From the NCBI RefSeq assembly GCF_900187945.1, contig NZ_FYEH01000007.1, positions 62,001 through 126,000 on the forward strand: a stretch of 64,000 nt of DNA, given 5' to 3'. This document shows, one piece after another, positions 28,201 through 35,384 of this stretch (positions are counted from its first letter, which is position 1; each line of letters starts with the position of its first letter). The notes beneath the pieces were generated by a model. That model saw only the letters and a list, made by a program, of their open reading frames with translations. It was not told the DNA's origin and searched no databases. The position numbers and the translations under genes are program-made. Source of the stretch: Arboricoccus pini (GTDB taxonomy: Bacteria > Pseudomonadota > Alphaproteobacteria > Geminicoccales > Geminicoccaceae).

Positions 28201-28633
28201 GGGATTTTCCAACACGCCCATCCTTATCGTCTCGGCGACGCTGCGTGAGCTGCAGGAGCCACCCCACGAGGAGACTTTCCACGACGATGTGGTGTCCAAG
28301 CCAATCGATCTGCAGCAACTCCTGGACAAGATCGGTCATTATCTTCGTATTCAATGGACAAGTCTCGATGTCACGCCCGAGGCGGTCGTGGCGGATGTGC
28401 CATTCTTGTCGGGTTCGCAATTGGCCGAGTTACGGGAACTTGCCGCGATCGGCTATGTGCGCGGGATCCGCAACCGGCTAGACGCGCTGGAACAGGAATT
28501 CACGCTGGCACGGCCCTTCATCAGTCAGCTCAAGGCGTTGCTCGCCGATTATCGTCTGGAGGCATTCACGGAGGCGCTCGATAAGGCGGAAGCCGAGCTT
28601 GCAGCCGGCATTGCCGGGGCGGCGTCCTCTTGA
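25211..28633 (+). CDS. NCS1-type permease fused to Cys-rich module, histidine kinase and receiver
   Basis: 1140-residue hybrid sensor in one frame, from a TTG at 25211 (GGAG at 25201-25204). Residues 1-40 are cytosolic. About 45-490 form a 12-helix NCS1 nucleobase/allantoin-type permease (YNRWVANQTLEDYALRFT, ITLTFGVTNAVAAILV, ITQTAEQVDVIRFLPDRRG). Residues 503-540 hold eight cysteines (C503, C506, C518, C526, C529, C530, C536, C540), like a metal site. Two more membrane helices follow at about 560-640, then the kinase: H box SHELRSPLNAI with His near 686, N box NLLSNAIKF, and G boxes EDTGPGIA and GTGLGLTISK. A receiver follows (DDDMVHRR, phospho-acceptor D978 in LVDIRMPG) and an unassigned helical tail of about 90 residues. 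It is divergent from urtABCDE, so sensing of urea or a related nitrogen compound is a reasonable inference. Whether the permease half still transports is unknown. Confidence 0.9.
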   Translation: MDEQAAVGRQRIVRERRDYNRWVANQTLEDYALRFTAKAARRWSAWRVAHAALGVVSFLALEAIGGAITLTFGVTNAVAAILVVAALIFVASVPICYYAARDGVDVDLLTRGAGFGYIGSTITSLIYASFTFIFFSIEAVIVAAMLESFLGIPLWLGYILCALVVIPIVVYGFTFINRLQIATQPLWFVLNLVPLVLILGAHPDWLPDWRSFTGSAGPRGASFDLLLFGGAASILFALITQTAEQVDVIRFLPDRRGQKPFRWWTALLAGGPGWIVIDVLKLLAGSFLAYAALRYGLPPEQAVQPHEMYLVAFRTWFSPGTAVMLVFLLVTVSQLKINVINAYAGSLAWSNFFSRLTHAHPGRVVWLVFNIMIALLLMELGIHKTIANTLVIYSDVSAAWMGALIADLVVNKPLGWSPRHIEFKRAHLYDINPVGVGAMMLAGILSLAAYAGWLGVEAEAFSTFIAFAVAFATAPMLARLTGGRFYLARKPRAAWSRLESLKCSICEHDFEPEDMAYCPVYAGPICSLCCTLDARCQDGCKPHARLGNQILAPLRALMPGNWQGIAGGLLARFLGVFLLFAGTIGLVLFVIHAQTVTSAVVSARSFAAAFGTVFVILLIVSGIAAWLLVLAQESRRASQAETKRQTALLMAEIRAHRQTDAALQQAKEAAEAASLAKSRYVVGISHELRSPLNAILGYAQLLEHDAAIPEGRREGIAIIRRSGEHLTALIEGLLDISKIEAGRIALYRDELRLPLFLDQLVQMLRVQADAKGIAFHYDRPKLLPELVYADEQRLRQVLINLLSNAIKFTTVGQVTFRLRWRNEIAEFEVEDTGPGIAEADKERIFEPFQRLPTASGAPGTGLGLTISKLLTAIMGGELTLVSELGKGSRFRVRLMLARVEHGGRPASLARQRAAEGNRRVIGHTGERRSIMVVDDDMVHRRLIADMLTPLGLLVLEASDGASGLALAKQSSPDLFLVDIRMPGPLNGWELARQLRAEGFSNTPILIVSATLRELQEPPHEETFHDDVVSKPIDLQQLLDKIGHYLRIQWTSLDVTPEAVVADVPFLSGSQLAELRELAAIGYVRGIRNRLDALEQEFTLARPFISQLKALLADYRLEAFTEALDKAEAELAAGIAGAASS

Positions 28634-29496
28634 CAAGGCGCGACGTCGTTCTCGTCGTCGACGATACGCCAGGTACGCTCGGCATGTTGAACGATGCCCT
28701 CGAGAGCGCCGGGTTCATGGTGCTGCTGGCCCAATCGGCCGCTGCCGCGTTCAGCGTTATCGAGCGTGTTGCGCCTGATATCATTCTCATGGATGCGATC
28801 ATGCCGGGGATGGACGGCTTTGAGGCCTGTCGTCGCCTGCGACGGTTGCCTGAGCTTACCAATGTGCCCATTGTCTTCATGACTGGCCTGACCGAGAGTG
28901 CCAGCGTGGTACGTGGCCTGGAGGCGGGCGGCGTGGATTATGTGACGAAACCACTTCGACCCGACGAGGTCATAGCCCGTCTTGGCGTGCACTTGGCGAA
29001 TGCCCGCCTGGCTCGAAGCTCGCAAGCGGCACTCGATGTCGCGGGGCGCTATCTCCTGGCGGTCGATCCCGAGGGGCGGATTCTTTGGGCGACACCCCAG
29101 GCGAGGAGCCTGTTGGCCGCGGCCGGTCTCGATGCATGTGTGCCAAGCCTTGCAGGCCAACTCGATCGAAATCCAGGCGGTAGCCTGGTCGGTCCATCGC
29201 TCGAATTGCAGCATGTTGGCCAAGTGAGCGATGAAGAACGCTTGTTCCGAGTGATGCCCGCCGCGGATCCGGAAAGGGAGGCCACACTCCTCAAGGAGCG
29301 GCTGCAACTGACCAGCCGCGAGGCGGAAGTGCTGGTCTGGCTAGGACGCGGCAAGTCCAATCGGGATATCGCTGATATTCTGCTGCTTAGTCCACGAACG
29401 GTGAACAAACACCTCGAACAGATCTACCCCAAGCTCGGCGTCGAGAACCGCGCCGCCGCGACAGCGCTCACCGTCAAGATCATCTCCAGCACCTAG
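28630..29496 (+). CDS. Response regulator with receiver, PAS-like and LuxR-type DNA-binding domains
   Basis: 288-residue transcription regulator, from a TTG at 28630 that overlaps the kinase stop by 4 bases. The receiver (residues 5-125) has DD at 11-12, phospho-acceptor D55 (IILMDAIMPGMDG), switch T (FMTG) and K in TKPLRP. Residues about 135-205 look PAS-like (GRYLLAVDPEGRILWATPQARSLLAAAG). Residues 225-288 are the LuxR/FixJ helix-turn-helix (LTSREAEVLVWLGRGKSNRDIADIL, SPRTVNKHLEQIYPKLGVENRAAA). It is the obvious partner of the upstream hybrid kinase, and the palindrome in the urtA promoter is a candidate target. The kinase's own receiver would make this a phosphorelay or a two-output system. 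Confidence 0.93.
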   Translation: MTRRDVVLVVDDTPGTLGMLNDALESAGFMVLLAQSAAAAFSVIERVAPDIILMDAIMPGMDGFEACRRLRRLPELTNVPIVFMTGLTESASVVRGLEAGGVDYVTKPLRPDEVIARLGVHLANARLARSSQAALDVAGRYLLAVDPEGRILWATPQARSLLAAAGLDACVPSLAGQLDRNPGGSLVGPSLELQHVGQVSDEERLFRVMPAADPEREATLLKERLQLTSREAEVLVWLGRGKSNRDIADILLLSPRTVNKHLEQIYPKLGVENRAAATALTVKIISST

Positions 29497-29519
29497 CGTT
29501 CTTGCCGGAGGCAAGCCGT

Positions 29520-29732
29520 TCAGGCTTCAAGTCGGGCGACCTCGCGGGCTAGCTTGATGAAATCATCGCGGCCGATCCCGAGATCGGCCAGTTCGGCGTT
29601 GCTCAGATAGCTGAACTCGGTCATCGCTCGACGATAGGCGCGACGGCGAGCGGCCAGGCGCCGAAGAAACGCAAACGCGTGCGGGGCCTTGTCGGTCAAC
29701 AGCGGGCTCGTCAGAGAGGCGGGCATGGTCAT
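29520..29732 (-). CDS. DUF1127 family small protein
   Basis: 70 residues. The C-terminal half carries the DUF1127 pattern (RAYRRAMTEFSYLSNAELADLGIGRDDFIKLAREVA), common in alphaproteobacteria. It is preceded by a basic helix (LRRLAARRRAYRR). In other alphaproteobacteria such Arg-rich proteins affect RNA turnover and nutrient or phosphate responses. The role here is unknown. It lies downstream of pyk on the same strand, 85 bases after a strong inverted repeat. Confidence 0.85.
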   Translation of the reverse strand: MTMPASLTSPLLTDKAPHAFAFLRRLAARRRAYRRAMTEFSYLSNAELADLGIGRDDFIKLAREVARLEA

Positions 29733-29816
29733 GTCGATCCAGATCTAGCAGTGCCGATGGGCATCTGCTCATCTATGCAAGCCAGAGATATCCTTTGCAT
29801 GATATCGGGGTAAGTT

Positions 29817-29847
29817 CACATGTTGCATCGCACCGATGCAACATGTG
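29817..29847. repeat. Perfect 14-bp inverted repeat between pyk and the DUF1127 gene
   Basis: CACATGTTGCATCG (29817-29830) and CGATGCAACATGTG (29834-29847) flank a 3-base loop. On the minus strand it follows the pyk stop by 17 bases, a terminator position, but no U-run follows in either direction. A very stable RNA hairpin protecting the pyk 3' end, a factor-assisted terminator, or an operator for the DUF1127 gene are all possible. Confidence 0.75.
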
Positions 29848-29864
29848 ACATGCGGTGCGTTGTC

Positions 29865-31277
29865 TCAGATCTGGACCACGCGAAGATTGTTCGTGGTGCC
29901 GGACTGGCCGAAGGGAATGCCGGCGACGACGACGACATGGTCCCCCGGTTCGGCGAATTCCGCTGCCGCCGCCTGCTGACGGGTATGCTCGACCATTTCC
30001 TCGTAGGTATTGATGACGCGGGAGTGGAGACTGCTCACACCCCAGAGAAGCGCCATCTGGCGGGCCACTTGTTCATTGGGCGTGAAGCCTAGGACGGTGA
30101 TGCCGGGGCGCTGGCGGACCAGGCGCGCCGCCGATGTCCCGCTCGACGTGTAGACGACGATCAACCTAGCGCTGATAGCCTCGGCCAAGGCGGCGGCGGA
30201 GGCCGCGACGGCATGAGGGACGGTGGTGTCGAGGTCCGGATGGAGCGCGTGGATGAGCGAGCGATAGGAGCCGTCGGTTTCGGTACGTTCGATGATGCGT
30301 GACATCATCGTCACGGCCTCGACCGGATAGGCGCCCGAGGCACTCTCGGCCGAGAGCATGACGGCGTCGGCGCCGTCATAGATGGCGGTCGCCACATCCG
30401 ACGCCTCGGCGCGTGTCGGTGTTGGCGCATTGACCATCGAATCCAGCATCTGCGTCGCCACGATTACGGGCTTGCCGATCATACGGCACAGGCGCACGAG
30501 CTCCTTTTGGCGCCCGGGCACGTCTTCGTGTGGGATCTCAACGCCGAGATCGCCCCGCGCTACCATGATGGCATCGGAAAGGCGCACGATGTCCTCGATC
30601 TGCTTTAGAGCTTGCGGCTTTTCGATTTTGGCCAGGAGCGCGGCCTTATCGCCAATCAGGCCACGCGCCTCGATTAGATCGCCTGGCTTCTGTACAAAGG
30701 ACAGAGCCACGTAGTCGACGCCGAGTTCGAGGCCAAAGGCGAGATCGGCCCGGTCCTTGGGCGTCAGCGGGGAGAGATCAAGCGGTGTGTCGGGCAGGTT
30801 GACGCCCTTGCGATTGCTGATCACGCCACCGACGATCACTTCCGCATGGATCTTGTCCGTCTCCAACTCCTTAACCTTGAGCTTTACCCGGCCATCGTCG
30901 ATCAGGAGGGAGGCGCCCGGCAGGATGGCCTTGAAGATTTCCGGGTGGGGTAGCGGTATGGCGGCCTTGCCGCCTTCCTCCTTGCCAAGGACGAACGTGA
31001 CGGTTTCGCCGGCGGCAACCTCGATCTTGCCGTCCTTGATGACGCCGACCCGGATCTTTGGCCCTTGAAGGTCTTGCAGGATGCAGATCGGCCGGCGAAC
31101 CTCGGCTTCGAGGTCGCGAATGGCCTTGTGAACGGCACGATGATCGTCGTGGGTGCCGTGGCTGAAATTCAGCCGGAACACGTCCGCACCGGCATCGAAC
31201 AGCTGACGCAGTCTCTCGGGCGACGAACTCGCTGGCCCGATGGTAGCTACGATCTTCGCGTGACGATGTCTGTGCAT
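29865..31277 (-). CDS. pyk: Pyruvate kinase
   Basis: Final glycolytic enzyme, converting phosphoenolpyruvate and ADP to pyruvate and ATP; 470 residues, normal length. It has the N-terminal KIVATIGPASSSPERL, FRLNFSHGTHDDH, the catalytic-site signature IMVARGDLGVEI (about residue 240), PVIVATQMLDSM and the SAESASGAYPVEAV block. The C-terminal allosteric domain (residues 345-470) ends with GIPFGQSGTTNNLRV. It appears monocistronic on the minus strand. Confidence 0.97.
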   Translation of the reverse strand: MHRHRHAKIVATIGPASSSPERLRQLFDAGADVFRLNFSHGTHDDHRAVHKAIRDLEAEVRRPICILQDLQGPKIRVGVIKDGKIEVAAGETVTFVLGKEEGGKAAIPLPHPEIFKAILPGASLLIDDGRVKLKVKELETDKIHAEVIVGGVISNRKGVNLPDTPLDLSPLTPKDRADLAFGLELGVDYVALSFVQKPGDLIEARGLIGDKAALLAKIEKPQALKQIEDIVRLSDAIMVARGDLGVEIPHEDVPGRQKELVRLCRMIGKPVIVATQMLDSMVNAPTPTRAEASDVATAIYDGADAVMLSAESASGAYPVEAVTMMSRIIERTETDGSYRSLIHALHPDLDTTVPHAVAASAAALAEAISARLIVVYTSSGTSAARLVRQRPGITVLGFTPNEQVARQMALLWGVSSLHSRVINTYEEMVEHTRQQAAAAEFAEPGDHVVVVAGIPFGQSGTTNNLRVVQI

Positions 31278-31578
31278 GAAGAGAGCCTTGCTTGGATGGG
31301 CGAACGCCCCGTCCGAGTGACGGATAATGGGCGTAAGAGCTCCGTTCCTAGACCCTGTCGTAATATCCGTCAGCAGGTGGGAGCCAACATCTGCATATCC
31401 TGCTTGCCCTTTTTCGCCGGCGACGGGATGGAGGATGGCGCGCCGGCTATTCCAAGGCCATGCCGCCGTCCATTATCGTCTGGCTGATATCTTGCTAGAA
31501 ATATGGCTGGCGTTGCCGGGAGGACCCGTCCATGCAGCGAAGCGGTGAGATGGCTATGCGTGCAACGGAGTGGTTTGC
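31278..31578. other. Intergenic region between pyk and the DUF4326 gene
   Basis: About 300 bases carrying the divergent promoters. Frames on both strands here (for example 31327-31548 plus and 31370-31702 minus) have no ribosome binding site and shadow-like composition. I see no hairpin with a U-run, no tRNA and no known riboswitch core. Promoter hexamers cannot be assigned with confidence. Confidence 0.4.
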
Positions 31579-31986
31579 GTGAGCAGACGCGTCCAGCGCC
31601 GGCCCGGCGCCGATTTGGGCAAGGCGGTTTTTGTCGGCAGGGGGACCTGCTGGGCCAACCCGTTCCATATCGGCCAGACCCATCTTCTGGCGGTCCATCC
31701 AAGCGAACTCGACCGTAAGCCGGTTGCTTACGGGATCGAATACAGCGTGGAGGGCCGAAAAGGCTTGCCGCTCGTCCACCTTTGGGAAGCCCCGCTGACG
31801 CTTCCCAGCGTCCTTGGTCTGTACAAGGCCCATATTCTCGAGCGCTTCGGGCAAAGTCATGTCAGCCGCGAACTCGGCGGCCGCCAGCTAGCCTGCTGGT
31901 GCGCCCTGGACCAGCCTTGCCATGCGGACGTTCTGCTGTCGCTCGCGAACGCAAGGAGTAACCCCTCGGCGTTCGCGAGCGACTGA
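31579..31986 (+). CDS. DUF4326 domain protein
   Basis: 135 residues from the GTG at 31579 (GGAG at 31567-31570, 8-base spacer); a GTG at 31570 is in frame but sits on the SD sequence. The pattern is RRVQRRPGADLGKAVFVGRGTCWANPF at the start and LACWCALDQPCHADVLLSLAN near the end. That is DUF4326, a family found in phages and bacteria with conserved WxNPF and CWC...CHxD motifs. The Cys/His set could bind a metal. Function unknown. The last ten residues (NPSAFASD) follow a short imperfect repeat of the base run GTTCGCGA. Confidence 0.8.
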   Translation: MSRRVQRRPGADLGKAVFVGRGTCWANPFHIGQTHLLAVHPSELDRKPVAYGIEYSVEGRKGLPLVHLWEAPLTLPSVLGLYKAHILERFGQSHVSRELGGRQLACWCALDQPCHADVLLSLANARSNPSAFASD

Positions 31987-31992
31987 GAGGCA

Positions 31993-32127
31993 TTACGGCT
32001 TCGTCGGCGACGCGTTGATGAAGTCGTGTAGATCGCGGCCCTGCTGCGGCGTGACACGCGTCTGATCCGGCGACGTGCAGGCACTAAGGGCCAGCAGTGT
32101 CAGACCGATCAGAATACCACCACGCAT
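31993..32127 (-). CDS. Very small lipoprotein, 44 aa
   Basis: 44 codons from the ATG at 32127, preceded by an excellent GGAGAGG (about 7 bases away). The peptide has a short signal (MRGGILIGLTLLALSA) and a lipobox LSAC with the lipid-modified Cys at residue 17. It then has a hydrophilic tail of 27 residues (TSPDQTRVTPQQGRDLHDF). Such short lipoproteins are often missed by gene callers. Function unknown. It is convergent with the DUF4326 gene, with 6 bases between the stops. Confidence 0.7.
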   Translation of the reverse strand: MRGGILIGLTLLALSACTSPDQTRVTPQQGRDLHDFINASPTKP

Positions 32128-32166
32128 AGGGCCACCTCTCCGCATAGGGACGAAGCCTGCCGCCCG

Positions 32167-32481
32167 TTACTTCAAATGCTGGGCCAGGAACTTGTTCATT
32201 TCGAACATGGTGCACTTGTCTTTGCCAAACACCTTCTTCAGCTTGTCGTCGGCCAGGATCTCGCGCTTGTCCGCGGGATTTTGCAGGTCGTGCTTCTTAA
32301 TGTATTCCCACACCTTGCTCACCACCTCGCCGCGGGCCAAGGGGGCCTTGCCCACAATCTCGGCCAACTCGGGCGACGGCTGCAGGGGCTGCTGCAAAGC
32401 GTTGGGTTTCGCTCCGGCGGGTTTCTTGACCGCCGCCGTCTTGGCAGGCGGCGCTTTCTTCTCCGTCGTCTTGGTTGCCAT
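32167..32481 (-). CDS. SWIB/MDM2 domain protein
   Basis: 104 residues from the ATG at 32481 (GGAGG about 7 bases upstream; the frame runs on to 32541 without support). Residues 1-37 are Lys/Ala/Pro-rich and histone-tail-like (TTEKKAPPAKTAAVKKPAGAK). Residues about 38-104 are a SWIB domain (PSPELAEIVGKAPLARGEVV, KVWEYIKKHDLQNPADKREI, DDKLKKVFGKDKCTMFEMNK). SWIB proteins occur in chromatin remodellers of eukaryotes and as small DNA-associated proteins in Chlamydia and some alphaproteobacteria. Role here unknown. Confidence 0.92.
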   Translation of the reverse strand: MATKTTEKKAPPAKTAAVKKPAGAKPNALQQPLQPSPELAEIVGKAPLARGEVVSKVWEYIKKHDLQNPADKREILADDKLKKVFGKDKCTMFEMNKFLAQHLK

Positions 32482-32600
32482 GCTCAATCCTCCGTGGTTC
32501 CCGCCGTTCAACATAGACGCGCCGGCGCGGCTCGTCCCCATGAACCGCCTTCAAATCGCCACGTTCCAGCAGATATTTGCAATCCGCCAACGCTATTTCA

Positions 32601-33500
32601 TCACTTAAGTGGCGAAAGATCATCGCTCCAGACCATCATGGCCGGTTGCGGGTGCGTCCGTACGACCCTGGCGGCGTCGCTAATTGCCCTTGGTGGGCCG
32701 GGCGGCAGGGCCGCGATTTCGACGCGAAGATGCGCGATGCGCTCGCCAAGCCCAGGATGCGTGCCAAAGAAGTTCGTATCGTTGTCTTTGCCGCCGGTCT
32801 CGATCGAAAGCAGCTCCAGGGCGCGAAGGGCGGCTGACTGATCGTAGCCGGCAGCGTTCATGATTTCCAGGCCGAGCTTGTCCGCCTCTAGCTCCTCCCG
32901 TTGGGAGAAAACGAGCGTAGCCGCATCGCGGCCCTTTGCGGCCAATCCATCAGTAGCCCGTCCTAGTTCCTGGGAACTCGTATGGTCCATCGAGACGCCG
33001 CCCATGGCGGAGGCGGTCATCAGCCCGGCACCGAGGAGGAAGCCGGCAACAGCGCCGATGCGCTCGCGCAAGGACAAAAGATTGCCGTGGCCGGCAATGC
33101 GATGGCCGATCTCGCGCGCCATGACGAAAGCCAGCTCATCTTCGTATTGCAGCACATGTACCAAGTGGCCGGTAAGCATTAGTTCACCGTTGCGTGACAT
33201 GGAGGGGGTCAGTGCCCGGCTGTTCGAAAGCTTGAGCCGTACGCGACAATCGCCGTTAAGGGCATCGCAGACGGGCTTTGCCGCGACGTTCAAGCGTTGC
33301 AGGATGGCATAGGCCTCGGCCGGCCGGACGCGTTCCCGCGAGGTCAAGGCGATTGGAGTGAGCGACGAGCGATCGATGTTCGCGAGCCGATCGGTGTCGG
33401 CCCGCACTGCGTCGCCATCGACATCGCTGAGCGTCACGCCGCTCGTGCAGCCTGTGAGCAGGAGAGCAACGGCGGCGCCAAGCCTCGTCCCGCGTCCCAT
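32601..33500 (-). CDS. M48-like metalloprotease lipoprotein with an altered zinc motif
   Basis: 299 residues, probably exported and lipid-anchored (signal residues 1-17, lipobox LLTGC with Cys18). The M48 core follows (residues 75-260). The family's HExxH zinc motif reads R129-E-I-G-H133, so the first histidine ligand is arginine (codon CGC at 33116-33114, one base from CAC). The second His and the downstream glutamate block (EELEADKLGLEIMNAAGYD) are kept, as is GTHPGLGERIAHLR. It is therefore probably inactive or altered, unless the base is a sequencing error. It is related in layout to LoiP/BepA-type peptidases that watch over outer-membrane proteins. Confidence 0.85.
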   Translation of the reverse strand: MGRGTRLGAAVALLLTGCTSGVTLSDVDGDAVRADTDRLANIDRSSLTPIALTSRERVRPAEAYAILQRLNVAAKPVCDALNGDCRVRLKLSNSRALTPSMSRNGELMLTGHLVHVLQYEDELAFVMAREIGHRIAGHGNLLSLRERIGAVAGFLLGAGLMTASAMGGVSMDHTSSQELGRATDGLAAKGRDAATLVFSQREELEADKLGLEIMNAAGYDQSAALRALELLSIETGGKDNDTNFFGTHPGLGERIAHLRVEIAALPPGPPRAISDAARVVRTHPQPAMMVWSDDLSPLK

Positions 33501-33545
33501 GACACTCTCCCGACTGATGCTGGCGGAAATTCCAGAATATCAACC

Positions 33546-33579
33546 AAAGGTAGATAATAATAATTATTTATCAACCTTT
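33546..33579. promoter_or_regulatory. AT-rich 34-bp imperfect palindrome, candidate operator
   Basis: Outer arms AAAGGT (33546-33551) and ACCTTT (33574-33579), inner arms GATAA (33553-33557) and TTATC (33568-33572), centred on TAATAATTA. It lies between the divergent M48 gene (46 bases away) and MFS gene (127 bases away) and is strikingly AT-rich against its surroundings. It suits a dimeric repressor site; no dedicated regulator gene is adjacent. Confidence 0.55.
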
Positions 33580-33706
33580 CGAAAGCGTCGAGTGAAGCTG
33601 CCATTGGGGCATTCGCGATAAGTCGTGGAAGGTGCGAAGCCGACCATGCAACCACTTGTCGCTTTCGCTGCTTTCTTATCCAGCAAAAAAAGCATGTGGG
33701 GGCGCC

Positions 33707-35137
33707 ATGGACGCGATAAGGACGCAGATTCCAGCTAGGCTGGACCGTCTGCCCTGGACACGTTTTCATCTCTTCGTGATCCTAGCGCTCGGCATCACCT
33801 GGATCCTGGATGGCCTGGAAGTGACCATCGTCGGTGCAATGGGTGGCGTGCTGCAGCATGGCGATACGCTGGCCTTAAGTGCCGCGCAGATCGGCGATAT
33901 CGGCGCCCTCTACATCGCTGGCGCCGTGATCGGGGCCCTCTTCTTTGGCTATCTGACCGACCGGCAGGGGCGTCGCCTGATCTTTTTCCTCACCCTGGCT
34001 GTCTATCTGGCAGGTGTCGTCGTCAGCAGCGTTGCCCAGGGCTTCTGGTCGCTGGCCGTCGGCCGGCTGCTGATCGGACTTGGCATTGGCGGCGAGTATG
34101 CTGCGGTCAACTCCGCGATCGATGAACTCATACCGGCACGGTTGCGTGGACGTATCGCCCTCCTCGTCAATGGAAGTTTCTGGATTGGCGCGGCGGTCGG
34201 TGCCAGCCTGACGACGATCCTCCTGGACCCTGCCATCGTACCCGTCGACCTGGGCTGGCGGATCGGCTTTGGCCTGGGGGCGCTCATTGCCGTCGTCGTG
34301 CTCTTCCTGCGTGGATTCGTGCCCGAGAGCCCGCGCTGGCAGGCGACGCACGGCTACGTGGAGGCAGCCGAATCGACGATGCGACGCATCGAGGCAACGG
34401 TATCAGCCGAGGCACAGGCCCATCTTCCGCCGCCGGGCTCGGCCATTACCATTCATCCGCAAAGGACATTCGGGTTTGCCCGGATCTTGAAAGCGATGCT
34501 CTCGACGCATCGCCGTCAGGCCGTCCTATGCCTGACCCTCATGGGCACGCAGGCCTTCCTCTATAATGCCCTCTTCTTCACCTACGCCTTGATCTTGATC
34601 CATTTCTTCGGCGTCGATGCCTCCAGAGCGGGACTCTATCTTCTGCCGTTCGCGCTCGGCAATTTCCTGGGGCCGGTTCTTCTTGGTCCGCTCTTCGACA
34701 CGATCGGCCGGCGGCTCATGATCACCTCTACCTACGCGCTCTCGGGTATACTTCTGGCGTTGACCGCCTGGATGTTCGTAAACGGCCTGCTTACGGCCAC
34801 GACGCAGACTGTCTGTTGGTCGATCATATTCTTCTTTGCTTCGGCCGCAGCGTCGAGCGCCTACCTGACGGTGAGCGAGATCTTCCCTTTAGAAGTGCGC
34901 GCCCTGGCGATCTCGCTCTTCTATGCCATCGGAACGGCGGTGGGCGGTGTGCTCGGTCCGCTGATCTTCGGCCGGCTCGTCGATACCGGGTCCATCTGGG
35001 CTCTGTTCGGTGGCTTTATCGCTGCAGCGGTTCTTATGCTGGTCGCTGCCCTGGTCGAGCTCATGATAGGCGTGGACGCAGAGGGCAAGTCGCTGGAGGA
35101 CATAGCCACGCCCCTTTCCGCCAGCGCCAGTTCCTAA
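33707..35137 (+). CDS. MFS transporter (sugar/metabolite:H+ symporter type)
   Basis: 476 residues from the ATG at 33707 (GTGGGGG upstream; an earlier in-frame start at 33632 lies in Ser/Leu-rich shadow). Twelve membrane helices. The loop motifs are GYLTDRQGRRL (between TM2 and TM3), GRLLIGLGIGGEYAAVNSAIDELIPARLRGR (TM4-5) and the second-half counterpart GPLFDTIGRRLM. A central loop (residues 220-275) ends the first six helices. The pattern is that of the metabolite:H+ symporter/sugar porter group, but the substrate cannot be assigned. There is no operon partner; GapR is convergent two bases away. Confidence 0.92.
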   Translation: MDAIRTQIPARLDRLPWTRFHLFVILALGITWILDGLEVTIVGAMGGVLQHGDTLALSAAQIGDIGALYIAGAVIGALFFGYLTDRQGRRLIFFLTLAVYLAGVVVSSVAQGFWSLAVGRLLIGLGIGGEYAAVNSAIDELIPARLRGRIALLVNGSFWIGAAVGASLTTILLDPAIVPVDLGWRIGFGLGALIAVVVLFLRGFVPESPRWQATHGYVEAAESTMRRIEATVSAEAQAHLPPPGSAITIHPQRTFGFARILKAMLSTHRRQAVLCLTLMGTQAFLYNALFFTYALILIHFFGVDASRAGLYLLPFALGNFLGPVLLGPLFDTIGRRLMITSTYALSGILLALTAWMFVNGLLTATTQTVCWSIIFFFASAAASSAYLTVSEIFPLEVRALAISLFYAIGTAVGGVLGPLIFGRLVDTGSIWALFGGFIAAAVLMLVAALVELMIGVDAEGKSLEDIATPLSASASS

Positions 35138-35138
35138 G

Positions 35139-35384
35139 TTACATCATGCCGATGGCTGATTTGTAGAGTTCCAAAAGTTCGTCCTGCTCGACGCGGTCAT
35201 GCGGCTTCATACGCCGCAGCGAGAGGAGCTTGCGGATCACCTTGACGTCGAAACCCTCGCCCTTGGCCTCGGCCATGACCTCCTTGATCTGCTCGGCGAC
35301 CTCGCGCTTCTCCTCTTCCAGTCGTTCGACTTTTTCGATCAGGTTGCGCAGTTGATCGCCGGCGATACCTTGAGTGTCCGCCAT
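35139..35384 (-). CDS. gapR: GapR-type nucleoid-associated DNA-binding protein (DUF2312)
   Basis: 81 residues matching GapR: IAGDQLRNLIEKVERLEEEKREVAEQIKEVMAEAKGEGFDVKVIRKLLSLRRM is one long helix pair, followed by DELLELYKSAIGM (sampled here in overlapping pieces). In Caulobacter this essential protein clamps AT-rich, overtwisted DNA ahead of polymerases as a tetramer and aids topoisomerases. The length and motif order are canonical. Convergent with the MFS gene. Confidence 0.95.
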   Translation of the reverse strand: MADTQGIAGDQLRNLIEKVERLEEEKREVAEQIKEVMAEAKGEGFDVKVIRKLLSLRRMKPHDRVEQDELLELYKSAIGMM

